Source: Molanna angustata
Lineage: Eukaryota > Arthropoda > Insecta > Trichoptera > Molannidae
Assembly (NCBI GenBank): GCA_963576475.1
Contig: OY754980.1
Coordinates: 4,779,492-4,843,491, forward strand
Length of the DNA: 64,000 bases
Reading direction: 5' to 3'
How positions within the stretch are numbered: position 1 is the first letter of the stretch; every line of letters starts with the position of its first letter. Made by a program: the position numbers and the translations under genes. Under the pieces are notes generated by a model. It did not search any database. It was not told the DNA's origin and worked only from the letters and a program-made list of their open reading frames with translations. Shown here in pieces: positions 22,046-31,989 of the stretch.

Positions 22046-22046
22046 T

Positions 22047-22939
22047 ATCCAACTGTCGATTCCTTCAAGAGAATTTATTTCTCTTAATAAATCAACAGTT
22101 GGTAAGCCAAGACGCGGGTACTTAGGAAGGAACATCTTATATGGCGTAGTGGACTTTTTGCATGCAAAAACCTACTTGCGGACTTCTCAGCATATATGTT
22201 CTTTACATAGGATGAGTTCAGGATTTGGAGTATAACATTTTGTGTATTTCCTCCCCCCTCCCTTATAATTTTTGATCCGCTTAATTCACACAGCTTAAAA
22301 TTTCAGAAAACATAGAAAAGTTTGGACCTAATAAACTTTTATGCTCAGAATTTTGAATTTTTGTTTCAGTTAGGGGTTATTAATTCTTGAATTTTTACTT
22401 TATTTTTCCATATATCGCAGAACCGAATAGATAGAACACTGAAAGTTTCTATAATATATGCAACTTATTCACAATAAGTTCCAAGGTTTCTCAAAAAAAT
22501 ATATTAAGAAAAACTCTTTTTTTTGACATATTGAATTTTTTAGTCATCGTTTTTTGTTTAACTGCATTTTTTTTAAATATCGATAAACACCGAAACACCC
22601 CAACTAGAAAATTTAATTTTCTATATAAAATAAACACAATATACCTAGTACTTAGTACATCTCAAACTTTTCATACAATTTGTATGGTAAAATACACAAT
22701 ATCTACGGCGACTCTCAATAGTTTGATACTTTATCTCCATACATACATGACATCAAGCTTCATATGTTTTCATATTCTGGGTAGGAAAAAATGACACATC
22801 CATACTATCCTATTCAGACACCACATACTTGTTTAGTATGTGATGTCATATCTTAAAATATTCATAAATTTTGATTTAAGGGTTTATAGTTTGGTACGTA
22901 TTCTTCAACTACACATACAATCGCCATCGACAGTTGGAT
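22047..22939. mobile_element. Inverted-repeat element with ATCCAACTGTCGA ends, copy 1
   Basis: It is bounded by ATCCAACTGTCGAT and its inverse ATCGACAGTTGGAT. Inside are CCCTCCCTTATAATTTTTGA, GTTTCAGTTAGGGGTTAT and AGGGTTTATAGTTTGGTACG, all found in inverse order at 52192-53281. No transposase frame is present and no clear target duplication is seen. It is a non-autonomous element of unknown superfamily. Confidence 0.65.
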
Positions 22940-23069
22940 CTCATAATATGTTACGTGTAACAAGTTTAAATTTTATTTCTTTCTGGAGTCTGCTCCGGAC
23001 GATAGAGATGAGAACCCTATGTTCTATCGCGGGATTCACCCTTATGATTTGCGACGTTAGGGACATCGT

Positions 23070-23330
23070 CAGATGGTGGAACTGAAATGCGACTAGTTGT
23101 AGGAAAATCTTGACCAAAATTATCGTCCTTTTTGGCTCAATTGGCTGCTGATCCAAAGATCATGGGCTTGAATCCCGGTGGAGACACAGTTTTTAATTGT
23201 GTTTTTAGTCTGTATCTATGAGATGATTAATATTGTAAGTCTCCAGAATGTGGCAACTTGTTATTGGGTGCGTGTTAAATAATATTTGACATAGTACATG
23301 TTAGTTGCCCGAGATTTAATATAAAATAAA
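23070..23330 (+). mobile_element. SINE family 2, complete copy, +
   Basis: The head CTCAATTGGCTGCTGATCCA leads to GGGCTTGAATCCCGGTGGAG (B box). The body runs through GTCTCCAGAATGTGGCAACT and TTGTTATTGGGTGCGTG to TGTTAGTTGCCCGAGA. It lies about 250 bp upstream of the first MADF-BESS promoter region. Confidence 0.8.
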
Positions 23331-23580
23331 TATTTCGTTTCTTTTCTCAGTGCCATGCCAGGTTATCCCGACGTTGGAGATTATTCTGGCGTATTTGTTC
23401 TGAGCTAACCGTAGCAACTCCTCCACTATAATATGAACTCTGATCCATTCTCCGATGTTTCAGCCAAAACATCTATCTCTTACCCACACCGCGACCACCC
23501 TAATTTTTATCCTTCCATGATGAGGTACAGCAGAGGCGACATAGTATAAAATACGACGATATACTTTGATCTTTTTGTCA
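23331..23580. other. Upstream region of the first MADF-BESS gene
   Basis: Moderately GC-rich for this window. It holds TATAAAA at 23545-23551, a possible but unproven TATA box. It has no visible similarity to the corresponding region of the second gene, unlike the block that follows. Confidence 0.35.
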
Positions 23581-23583
23581 TTT

Positions 23584-23640
23584 AATATGCGCATGCGCGT
23601 CCGCCGTTACTTCAGTCGCCGTCCGCCAGGCGTGACGTTC
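23584..23640 (+). promoter_or_regulatory. Promoter-proximal block with NRF1/Ewg-type palindrome
   Basis: TGCGCATGCGCG at 23588-23599 fits the NRF1/Erect-wing consensus YGCGCAYGCGCR exactly. Further on, CAGTCGCCGTCCGC (23613-23626) has a near-identical counterpart upstream of the paralogue at 28285-28298. The block ends about 70 bp before the ATG. Whether it is promoter or 5' UTR cannot be seen. Confidence 0.6.
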
Positions 23641-23706
23641 TGACGTGTTAAGACGAACTTATCTATTTTTATTCGAGCAAACCAACGCCAACGCTTGAAT
23701 TTCAAA

Positions 23707-23842
23707 ATGTCGGATAACGAAATGATCAAGTTTATTTCATTAGTGCAAAAGAAGGAAATTCTATACGATTCTTCAAAGGGATGTACGCAGCAAGATAGAT
23801 ATTTAGCATGGGAGGAAATTGCATCACAAATGGATTGGACAG
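23707..23842 (+). CDS. MADF-BESS protein A, exon 1
   Basis: Exon 1 of a two-exon gene; the second exon is 24937-25514 and the joined frame has 237 codons plus stop. ATG at 23707 follows TTTCAAA and is the first ATG after the conserved promoter block. The 45 full codons carry the first half of a MADF domain: the ISLVQKKEILYDSSK start and the W35 helix (LAWEEIASQMDW). The donor is ACAG|GTACCT and splits codon 46 after its first base. MADF domains are Myb/SANT-like DNA-binding folds, as in Drosophila Adf1, so a nuclear, sequence-specific transcription factor is the likely role. This is inferred from family, not proven. Confidence 0.85.
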
Positions 23843-24936
23843 GTACCTATAACATATATACATAGATATAATAAAAATATTCACTAACGGTAGCCATTTT
23901 GATACAAAATCTTTACTTCAAACATCGCAATTACGTAATATATTATCTGTATCTAATAATTTTATGATTTTTTTTCCCATACAATATTTTTTTATAATTA
24001 ACTTTGATAAAATAAATGACTATGGCGGGTTTTTTGCCATAAGGCAACATCTTTTAACTAATACAGACTACGCGAAGCTTCAAGAAATTATATTGTGTTT
24101 ATTGATTTTATTTTCTATTTATTTATTTGTAACTTTCTGTGCATATCATTTTTTAACTGTTGCCTGACGGCAATTTTATTCAACCAACCAGAGTCAATTT
24201 TAAATATATAATACATGGTGTATCTACTATTTTTTCGGTTTATGTTTATATTACTTACTTTTTTATTAATTTGTGCGTAGTTAATTAATGAAAGTCATGT
24301 GTACTCATTTTTTTAAATATAGTATAAATAGTATACCTTGTTTAAATATAAAATATGTAGGTAGGTATCTACCTTTTGTAAATTTTGTAAAAACTTTTGA
24401 TTTATGAGTTTTTTTTTATCTAAGAATGCCATTATGATTTGAGTTTATCATGATATAATATTCTTCTTCTTCTCTTCCTTGCCTCTTCTCAGTTCATCTG
24501 AGATCGGCTCTCCTTGTACGAAGTCTCTACGTCTTTCTTTCCCATGACATCTTACTGTATAACCGGTCCTCTCTCAGTTGCTTCTCAATGTTTGTCCACC
24601 AGCTGGCTTGTGGACGGACTCCAGCCCTAGGTGGTATGGGAATTCAGGGCCAGCTTGACTACGTGCTCGTCTCCCCTTCTATTTACGTGTCAATTCCATC
24701 GGAGCCTGCCATGGTTACTTTAAGTTTCTTCGGGATAGGCACTACCACGGATATGCTCATTCTTAATACTGTCCATTTTAGTGACCCCAGCGGACCATCT
24801 GATAAAATATAATGTTTCAAAAATAATAAATTTTATAATTAGTTATCAATATTTTATTGCCTCAGTTCTCGTTGTACAGAACAATTTAGAATGAAATATT
24901 AAGTGAAATTAAGTATAAGTATTTCTTTTTTTATAG
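23843..24936 (+). other. Intron of MADF-BESS gene A
   Basis: Starts GTACCT, ends TTTTTTTATAG before the CT of codon 46. It is 1094 bp, close to the 1074-bp intron of the paralogue, but the contents differ: this one carries an RTE LINE fragment on the minus strand (24466-24809) and a small stem-forming stretch at 24023-24175. Confidence 0.8.
24466..24809 (-). pseudogene. RTE-type LINE 3' end in the intron, minus
   Basis: CTTCTTCTTCTCTTCCTTGC followed by CAGTTCATCTGAGATCGGCT is a 3' end that I associate with lepidopteran RTE-type repeats. The inverse of 24700-24800 reads GPLGSLKWTVLRMSISVVVP before it breaks. The LINE direction is opposite to the host gene. Confidence 0.5.
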
Positions 24937-25514
24937 CTGCTGAATGTAAAAAGAAGTGGAGATCTTTGAGGACCGCATGCGCCGGACATCATAAAGCCAA
25001 AAATAAACCTGCTGGAACCACACGCAAGAACTGGCACTTGGCGAAACCAATGGCATTTCTAAGTGAATATTTAAACCACACATCAACTGACCCAAAACCA
25101 GCTGCCACAGAAACTGATGTGTCAGATGCTCAGGATGTACGAATTTCTAACGAATCTTGCTCCGAACCCAGTTCAACCTGTATGCAAGTGTCCAGAGAAG
25201 AAATTGGAAAGACAAACAAGAGGTTTAAACCTTCGTCAGATGACGAAATTAACACATCAACCGATCAGTCCAACAAACAAGAAGATGAAGTTTCAAGATT
25301 AAAAACTCCCGCAGAACAATTAGTCGAACCTATGATAAGTTATTTCAAGAGCCAAACTCCGGAGTTTACTGAAAGTGAACAAGCATTTATAGCTTTTGCC
25401 AGAGGACTGCTTCCAGACTATAAACAATTACCAGAACGGAAAAAGCGAATATTTAAAGAGAAAATGATGTCTACTTTATACGCATTGGTTGACGAAGATG
25501 ATGAACAATCTTAA
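24937..25514 (+). CDS. MADF-BESS protein A, exon 2
   Basis: Completes codon 46 and carries the second half of the MADF domain (AECKKKWRSLRTAC, with C49 and W53 as in the family). A polar, serine-rich linker follows, with a small basic patch (TNKRFKP). Near residues 190-230 is a BESS motif: FARGLLPDYKQLPERKKR, then an amphipathic stretch ending STLYALVD. BESS motifs mediate contacts between proteins, including self-association. The stop TAA is at 25512-25514. A fold-back element is inserted 2 bp behind it, so the mature 3' UTR must run through or end in that element. The neighbour at 28376-30163 is a paralogue with the same length and intron phase. Confidence 0.9.
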
Positions 25515-25516
25515 AG

Positions 25517-26013
25517 TATTTTTTAACAGATTTTTTAATTATCTCAATAGAGACGAAGTTGGAATATTTACTATAGGAGAACCGGGAAATCAAGGCACCT
25601 ACAGGGCCTTACGACCTGTCATCGGCTGGTTTACGTGATCACTTTATGCGCTTGCGCAACGTTCACCAATTATTCCCCCTTAATGAGATCCCTATCAATT
25701 CAATTTTTGAAAGTTCTATATATTGCAGTACTGAAATTCTTTTCGCTTGAGGAAATAAGGATTTTTACTACAGCTATCTATGTGTGAAATTATGAACAAC
25801 ATTCTTATTATTTTTATTTATTTTTGTTGTAACGCCATCTATTGAGAGTTTTTTTTTGTATTCCAACCAACTCATCTCTATTGAGATGAGTTGGTTGTCT
25901 CAACTTCGTCTCTATTGAGATAATTAAAAAATCTGTTTAAAAATATCTTTGACTCCCGACAGGGGAAAAAAATCCAATGTTTGCGCATATGCAATAGGTA
26001 ATAAAAATATTCG
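25517..26013. mobile_element. Fold-back element in the 3' UTR of MADF-BESS gene A
   Basis: The element runs from TATTTTTTAACAG to AATATTCG with the usual inner inversion. AATCTTAAA lies on both sides (25508-25516 and 26014-26022). The left copy contains the stop codon of the gene. Past the right copy, AATAAA at 26087-26092 could be the gene's original poly(A) signal. The element itself has AATAAA at 25999-26004. The inner inverted arm is short (about 100 bp). Confidence 0.75.
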
Positions 26014-26224
26014 AATCTTAAAATAGTCATTTTCATGATTTATTTTTGATTTTTAAAAAAGCTATGAGTGTTTATTAAATTTATAAAATAAAATATCTTT
26101 CTTGTGTTGTTATTATCATTCGAAAATAGATTTGTACTCTCCACACTATGGAATAGTAATGATTTCACAATTTGTAGGCATGTACCACCTACCTGTTAGT
26201 TGTCCGAGAAGTACCTACCTTATA

Positions 26225-26930
26225 TTTTTATTGACAAACTTTTATTTTTTAACATCTCAATAGAGACAAAGTTTGTTGGTTTTGTCAATTCACCTGAAAA
26301 TAAGGAACTATACTATTGCCATCTATGAAGTAACGGAAAAGCCTTTTTTGTAACGCCACCTATTGAGAAATTAGTTTATTTGTAAACAATGAAAGCAATA
26401 GTCCTTATAAATGAGAATTGTTACACACTATCAAATATATCATCATCATTGGCTCTACAGCCCGTTGTGGGCCTTGGCCTCCTTCAGAATCCGTCGCTAT
26501 TCCTCCCTGCATTCTGCGGCTCTCTTCCAGTTGGTAAGGTCCAGCGCTCGTACATCAGCCTCCACATCGTTCAGCCATCTCATTTTTGGTCTGCCTCTGC
26601 TTCTTCTTCCGTCTGGTGTGGTGTTTAAAACCTTGTTGGGAGTACGATTGCAGTCTTCTTATTTTGATGAACTATATAGAACTTTCAAGAATTAAATTGA
26701 TAAGGGAACTCAATAATAATGCATAATTGGTGATCACGTAACCAACCGATGACAGGTCGTAAGCCCTGTAGGTGCTTCGAGTTTCTGGTTCTTCTACAAT
26801 ATCCCAACTTCGTCTCTATTGAGATGTTAAAAAAAAGTTTGTCAATAAAAATATCATTTGACTCCCGAAAGGGAAAAAAATCCAATGTTTGCGTATATGT
26901 AATTAAAAATTATTCGCTTTATAAAATTAA
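26225..26930. mobile_element. Fold-back family variant interrupted by an RTE LINE 3' end
   Basis: The left end TTATTGACAAAC and TTTTTAACATCTCAATAGAG match the variant type seen at 3006 and 59480. The right end reads TTGACTCCCGAAAGGG, then CCAATGTTTGCGTATATG and TTATTCG. Between them lies an inverted inner arm and, at 26432-26655, an RTE fragment. This copy is older-looking than its neighbours at 25517 and 27447. Confidence 0.65.
26432..26655 (-). pseudogene. RTE-type LINE 3' end nested in a fold-back element, minus
   Basis: The inverse reads DGRRSRGRPKMRWLNDVEAD, then VRALDLTNWKRAAECREE and a stop, followed by the common RTE end GAGGCCAAGGCCCACAACGG and GATGATGATGATA. Only this C-terminus is present. 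Confidence 0.7.
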
Positions 26931-26934
26931 AAAT

Positions 26935-27425
26935 TTATGTACACTTCCCGTATGTCCAATATATTAACAAGAGCCTTGATGATGTTATATATTTGTTTTT
27001 AATATCTATAGGTATTCTTAATGCCTGATGTTCAAAATTTAAGTTTAAAAATAATTTCCAAATATGTTTAAATATAACTAATTATTTGAAGTTTTATTAA
27101 TTTTCCTTTAATTTTAACTTAATTCTATGTATGTGTAAAATAGTATAAACAACGACAATATTTGACGAGCGTTATACAATGTGTATATTATATGAAAATG
27201 ATTCAATTCATTAAGATGATTTAAGTATAAAGCTAATAGTACATATGAGATAAGAGATGTATTTTGAAGAAGAATATGCTGTTGGTTATCTTGTCTTGCA
27301 GTCATGGTCTTGTGAGATTTGCGAGACAATGGGGACAGGAAGGACTGAAGGGAAGGGACGGAGGGAGGGGTCAGAAGGGACGGATGGGACTAATTTTTTA
27401 GAAACTTTCGTATGTACGTTAATTT
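26935..27425. other. No gene recognised; G-rich patch
   Basis: AT-rich with one conspicuous purine patch at 27329-27388 (GGGACAGG, GGAAGG, GGGACGGAGGGAGGGG). The patch has four or more G-runs and could form a G-quadruplex on the + strand, but no gene is seen around it. Confidence 0.4.
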
Positions 27426-27446
27426 TTATTGTATTGGATGTTTTTT

Positions 27447-27764
27447 AACAGATTTTTAATTATCTCAATAGAGACGAAGTTGGAATATTTATTGTAGGAG
27501 AACCGGGAAATCAAGGCACCTACAGGGCTTACGACCTGTCATCGGCTGGTTTACGTGATCACTTTATGCGCTTGCGCAACGTTCACCAATTATGCCTTTT
27601 TAATGAGATCCCTATCAATTCAATTTTGAAACTTCTATATATTGTAATACTGAAATTCTTTTCGCTTGAAAATAACGAATTTTTACTACAGCCCTCTACT
27701 AGAAATTATGAACAACAATATTATTATTTTTTATTTATTTTGTTGTAACGCCATCTATTGAGAG

Positions 27765-27839
<75 letters not shown>

Positions 27840-27972
27840 ATTCCGGTTCTCCTACAATAAATATTCCAACTTCGTCTCTATTGAGATAATTAAAAATCTG
27901 TTAAAAAATATCTTTGACTCCCGACAGGGAAAAAAATCCAATGTTTGCGCATATGCAATAATAAAAATATAT
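27447..27972. mobile_element. Fold-back element with long target duplication
   Basis: Flanked by TTGTATTGGATGTTTTTT at 27429-27446 and 27973-27990. If the T-run is counted to the element, at least 12 bp remain. The left arm begins AACAGATTTTTAATTATCTC; the inverse arm starts behind a 69-T run (27767-27835) and ends in the usual GACTCCCGACAGGG, then CCAATGTTTGCGCATATGCA. It is the cleanest copy for defining the element's borders. Confidence 0.8.
27767..27835. repeat. Poly-T run of 69
   Basis: An uninterrupted T run at the turning point between the two arms of the fold-back element. The length may be affected by sequencing or assembly. Confidence 0.95.
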
Positions 27973-28220
27973 TTGTATTGGATGTTTTTTGGATATTCTG
28001 AATTTTTCGCAACAAATATACAGTTCTAAAACTACAAAAACGATTTTCTTGATGAGTTAGCTAATTGATTTACTTATGATCCCGAGTAACGGCGGGTATA
28101 AACAACTATGTATGTAGTTAAAATAATTATCAATAAGTAATTACATTTTTGATTTTATTGCAACACACAAATTAAAAAGTCGTTGTATAAAATTATATCG
28201 TGTTCTCTTTCTAGTCAATT

Positions 28221-28310
28221 GTGTATTGCGCATGCGGGTTATTCTCATTAATTGCGCATGTGCAGACGGTATTGCCTCAGGCCTCAGTCGACGTCCGCTA
28301 CGCGAGACGG
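28221..28310 (+). promoter_or_regulatory. Promoter-proximal block of MADF-BESS gene B
   Basis: Two near-matches to the NRF1/Ewg palindrome occur: TGCGCATGCGGG at 28228-28239 and TGCGCATGTGCA at 28253-28264. TTAATTGCGCATG at 28248-28260 and CAGTCGACGTCCGC at 28285-28298 line up with the block upstream of gene A (TTAATATGCGCATG and CAGTCGCCGTCCGC). The block ends about 75 bp before the ATG. Confidence 0.6.
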
Positions 28311-28375
28311 ATAGACACGTGGGGATGTACTTCTTTTAATAATTTGCTAACGCAGGTATATTCGTTTTGTGCAAG

Positions 28376-28508
28376 ATGGCGGAAGCAGAAATAATATTAA
28401 TATCGATAATTAAAAAAAAGGATATTCTGTACGATATGTCCAAGGGAAGCAGTATACAAGAAAGAAATTCGGCGTGGCAGGAAGTTGCAAAGGAAATGAA
28501 TTGGCCAG
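28376..28508 (+). CDS. MADF-BESS protein B, exon 1
   Basis: Exon 1 of a second two-exon gene; exon 2 is 29583-30163 and the joined frame again has 237 codons plus stop. ATG at 28376 follows GTGCAAG. The exon encodes the first half of a MADF domain (ISIIKKKDILYDMSKG, then W34 in AWQEVAKEMNW). The donor is CCAG|GTATTT, splitting codon 45 after its first base, at the homologous place to gene A. About two thirds of the residues agree with gene A in the MADF core. A DNA-binding regulatory role is inferred from the family. Confidence 0.85.
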
Positions 28509-29582
28509 GTATTTTAATATACACCTATTCATTTTAATTTTACTTTGTATATGAATATGTAATTTTATTAATTAATCAATTTTAATTAACTTCCGTTTGG
28601 TTTTCTCTGCCTACCCCGTGATTGACATGGTGTGATGGTACGTATGCATGTTACTACCACATTACAATGATTGTCACTGAACATTTTTTGATTTCATTTT
28701 TCTTTCAAATATTATCAATTAGAAATTTTCTTTTAGAAAGATTTTTGTTTTTACTCTCCACTACTAGTAGTAGAGAGTCAACTTCTCAACGGGTATCATG
28801 TAGAGAGTGCACACTTTGAGTTTCGTCGTGATAGGTAAAGTGCATAAAACTAAATCTGATTAGTTTTTTTTGTATCCTCTCTGCAGCCCAAACTATAAGT
28901 CCGATTGACTTCATATTGGAATCATTATCAACTTAGAGATGATTAGTTTTTCATAGATATCCATTATTTTTTTCTAAGATATCTGTCAAAATTTTCAAAA
29001 TGCTATCACGGTCTGAAAAGTACATATAAAAACATTTTTTTTTTCAAAAATACAGTAAATTTTATTGTATTTTTGAAAAACATAGAAAAACAAAAAATGC
29101 ATTCATGAGTTGTCAACCTTCAAAGATAAAAGTCAATGTCTGTTATATTTAGTGTGAAAATGCACCACGCCATCTTCCTCACAGGCTAATAGAACCGAAC
29201 ACCACATTCTTCTGTATTGACATATCCATCACATCATCAACAATAATGCATCGTCTATTGCTAAAGCAAATTTTTACCTTAATTTCTCAACAGGTATCGA
29301 GTGTAACTATACGTCGAGTTTCGTGATAGTGTATTGTGTGTACTTATGGTGTATTATGAAAACTTTTGTCCCCTGAAAAACTAATATTTTTTTAGGAATT
29401 TAATAGAAATGACTTCATAAAAATGCATTATGGATTGTCAAAAAAATGTACGCTAACCATGTAGTGTAGAGTTTAGTGTTGGCCACAACCTACTAATTTT
29501 TTAAATTAAATAAGTTATTTTTATTTTATATATTTTTCCTTGAAAAGTAATGTACGGCTAGATAATAAAACGTTTGTTTCAG
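28509..29582 (+). other. Intron of MADF-BESS gene B
   Basis: Starts GTATTT and ends GTTTGTTTCAG. It is 1074 bp and includes a copy of the unclassified CTCTC...CACTCG repeat (28745-29500) and, at 28595-28640, a fragment with the RTE LINE terminus (CTGCCTACCCCGTG then GTGTGATGG). None of this matches the intron of gene A. Confidence 0.8.
28745..29500. repeat. Unclassified interspersed repeat (CTCTC...CACTCG family)
   Basis: Ordered motifs ACTCTCCACTACTAGTAG, CTCAACGGGTATCATGTAGA, AGTTTCGTCGTGATAG, ATCTGATTAGTTT and TTTAGTGTTGGCCACAAC match the copies at 1216-1970 and 62990-63240. Additional partial repeats of the start motif lie near 29280-29330, so this may be two overlapping copies. Confidence 0.5.
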
Positions 29583-30163
29583 TTGAAGAATGTAAAAAGA
29601 AATGGAAGAGTCTGAGGGCATCTTACTCCCGGCACTTGAAAGAAGTGAGTCAGCCAGGACCTACCAAAAATGTCTGGCATTTAGCGAAAGCAATGTCGTT
29701 CCTTTGTAAACACATGAGCTCGCTCATGTATGGATGCAAGAGGGATCCCACAATTGACGAATGTCAGGTCGCTCAAGAACAACGTGTCTCCGATCAATCG
29801 TGGTCTGAATCCAGCTCAACGAACTTCCTCAGCAACGATTCAAGCTACTTGAAAAACTCCAAGACATCCAAGAGGATAAGGTTGTCAGAACCTTCAGCAT
29901 GTGACGAATTGAATAATTCATCTGGTCAAATTGATAAAGTAAATGTACAAGGCACTTCAAGATTACAAACTCCAGCAGAAAAACTAGTCGGTCCAATGAT
30001 AGCTTATTTCAAAAGTCAAACTCCAGAATTGTCAGAAAGTGAACAAGCGTTCATGGACTTTGTTAGAGGATTACTTCCGGAATACAATCAATTGAGTGAA
30101 AGAAAAAAACGTTTATTCAAGAAAAAAGTTATGACTAGTCTTTACGCATTGGTTGATGAGTGA
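29583..30163 (+). CDS. MADF-BESS protein B, exon 2
   Basis: Continues codon 45 with VEECKKKWKSLRASYSRHLK (second half of the MADF domain, C48 and W52). A serine- and asparagine-rich linker with a basic patch (TSKRIRL) follows. Near residues 195-232 is a BESS motif (FVRGLLPEYNQLSERKKR, then TSLYALVDE). The TPAEKLVGPMIAYFKSQTPE block before the motif is shared with gene A and is the best-conserved part outside the two domains. Protein B ends VDE, while A continues with a short acidic tail. No fold-back element lies behind this gene. The stop TGA is at 30161-30163. Confidence 0.9.
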
Positions 30164-30164
30164 C

Positions 30165-30500
30165 TGAACGAAGAATTCATCTTTTAAAATTTTTGAGCAT
30201 TTGATTAGGATTTTAAGAAGAAATTAACCATTTTTCAAATGACTGGTTATCTTCAAAGCCATATATTCTATAACATGTGATGGGTTCAAGTTGCCCAGTG
30301 TATCTGTCTTTTCCTTTAGTCCTTGGCGTCTCCTTCTTTCAGTCAATACTTGTTTGTCCAAATCATTAATATCTATTTTTATAACATATTGTATATTCTA
30401 ATTCTAGAATTCTTTAGAACATGTACCTATGTACTTCTTAACACGTGCTTCTCAATATGTGATAAATGTATGCCTCTAGTACTGGTTCTCCAGCCGTATT
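30165..30500. other. Downstream of MADF-BESS gene B
   Basis: AT-rich; likely 3' UTR and intergenic DNA. No AATAAA close behind the stop was seen, so the transcript end cannot be placed. Confidence 0.35.
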
Positions 30501-30504
30501 TGTC

Positions 30505-30910
30505 CACTGCTGGACATAGGCCTCCCTCATAATTCTCTGTCTTGGGACTTTTGCATCTAGTCATCAGCAACCCTCTTTATATCATCGGAGCATCGCGTAA
30601 GCGGTCTTCCTCTACTTATCTTGTCCTCGCGTGGCCTTCATTCCAAAATCTTCTTGGTCCATCGTTAGTTCTTTATTCTAGTGATATATACCACCCATGA
30701 CCACTTCAGCTTTGACACTCTTTACTCCTGCGACGTCAGTAACTCCTGATAATCTTCGTATGTCTGAGTTTCTCACTCTGAGATTCAGCATGACTCTTTC
30801 ACGTTTTCGCTGTGCCACTTTTGGTTTTCTAACGGTCGTTTTCGTAAGTGTTAGTGTTTCTGCTTCATATGCCATGACTGGGACCATACATTGGCCATAC
30901 ATTTTGTAGG
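30505..30910 (-). pseudogene. RTE-type LINE 3' part, minus
   Basis: The terminus TATTTGTCCACTGCTGGACA followed by TAGGCCTCCCT is the inverse of a common RTE end. The minus frame 30678-30902 contains VPVMAYEAETLTLTKTTVRK and RNSDIRRLSGVTDVA, the post-catalytic region. This is the same lineage as 7596-8484 (compare LTYGFETVIFTKRTVQKLRV). No catalytic domain remains. Confidence 0.75.
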
Positions 30911-31169
30911 ATGTTTGTTACTGGTGAAGAATTCACTAAGATTACCATGGGCAGGCCATCCAAGACAGATTCTTCGTTGAATCTCCGTGGTCTGGTTATC
31001 TCGGGAGAGGATTATATTGTGGCCGAGATTTCTATACGCTTACCTCTTGTTTGGTTATTTATTGTTATAGTGCCACCAAGACCAAATTCGTCATAGCTTA
31101 GTTTTTTCAACACATAAAGAGTCACACCTTTTTAGTTTCTTCCATGAGCTCTACATCATTCTTTCTTCA

Positions 31170-31440
31170 TCAGCATTCCTTCGTTTAGTAATGGTCATAG
31201 GCCTACCCTGAGACCTCCACAGCTCCCTATCTTGGGCTGACCACATCCTTGTTTGAGGTCTTCCAATACTTCTTTTGCCCGTTCTAGGTCTTCGTTTCAG
31301 CACTTTCTTAGTTCACCTGGATTATGTGATTCAGGCGACATGCCTTGCTTAGCTACACTTTTGGTTGGCAACCTTTTGGACAGCGTCGGTTATTTTGGTT
31401 TCCTCCCTTTTCCACTAGTTAGTTTTTCTATCTCTTAACG
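31170..31440 (-). pseudogene. RTE-type LINE C-terminal fragment, minus
   Basis: The inverse reads RRPRTGKRSIGRPQTRMWSA, then QDRELWRSQGRPMTITKRRN and DEE. This is the GRPQTRW region and end of an RTE-type protein. It lies just left of a similar fragment in the same direction and may be part of a tandem of insertions. Confidence 0.65.
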
Positions 31441-31444
31441 AAAT

Positions 31445-31980
31445 ACCCAGCATTCTCCTTTCCATGGCTATTGTGCTTAATTATGAATTATTGTTTGGCG
31501 TAATGTTATCATCTCAAATCTCCATCGACAAAATAAATACGCTCTAGAAGACCCAAGAAATTCAATATAAATAGTGAATGAAATGATAAGATTTCAAATA
31601 TCCAGTAGATCGAATAGATTGGCTGTGATTTGATATATTATGTACCACGTTATATTTTATAATTAATACTATAAATAAATTTTAATGTTAAAAACCTTTT
31701 TTTTTCATTGTTTCCCTCCAATTATATCAGTTTAAATCATACTATGAAAAATATTATTGGTGTCCAATTTAGTAAACAGTTTTCAAATTATCATTTCATA
31801 TATATTTTTTAATTTACAAAATTTTAAAGAATGATCAAATTGAATCCAAATCAAAATAAAATGATTCGTCATTCTTAGATAATTTTTTTTAACTATTGCT
31901 TCCCTGGAAAAACTGGTGTAAGAAATTTTCGTTTGGCAAAAAGCTCGCTACTTCCGGAAAGGATGTAAAGAAATTTTAAA
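31445..31980. other. No gene recognised
   Basis: AT-rich intergenic sequence. No supported feature. Confidence 0.35.
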
Positions 31981-31989
31981 TAAATAGTA

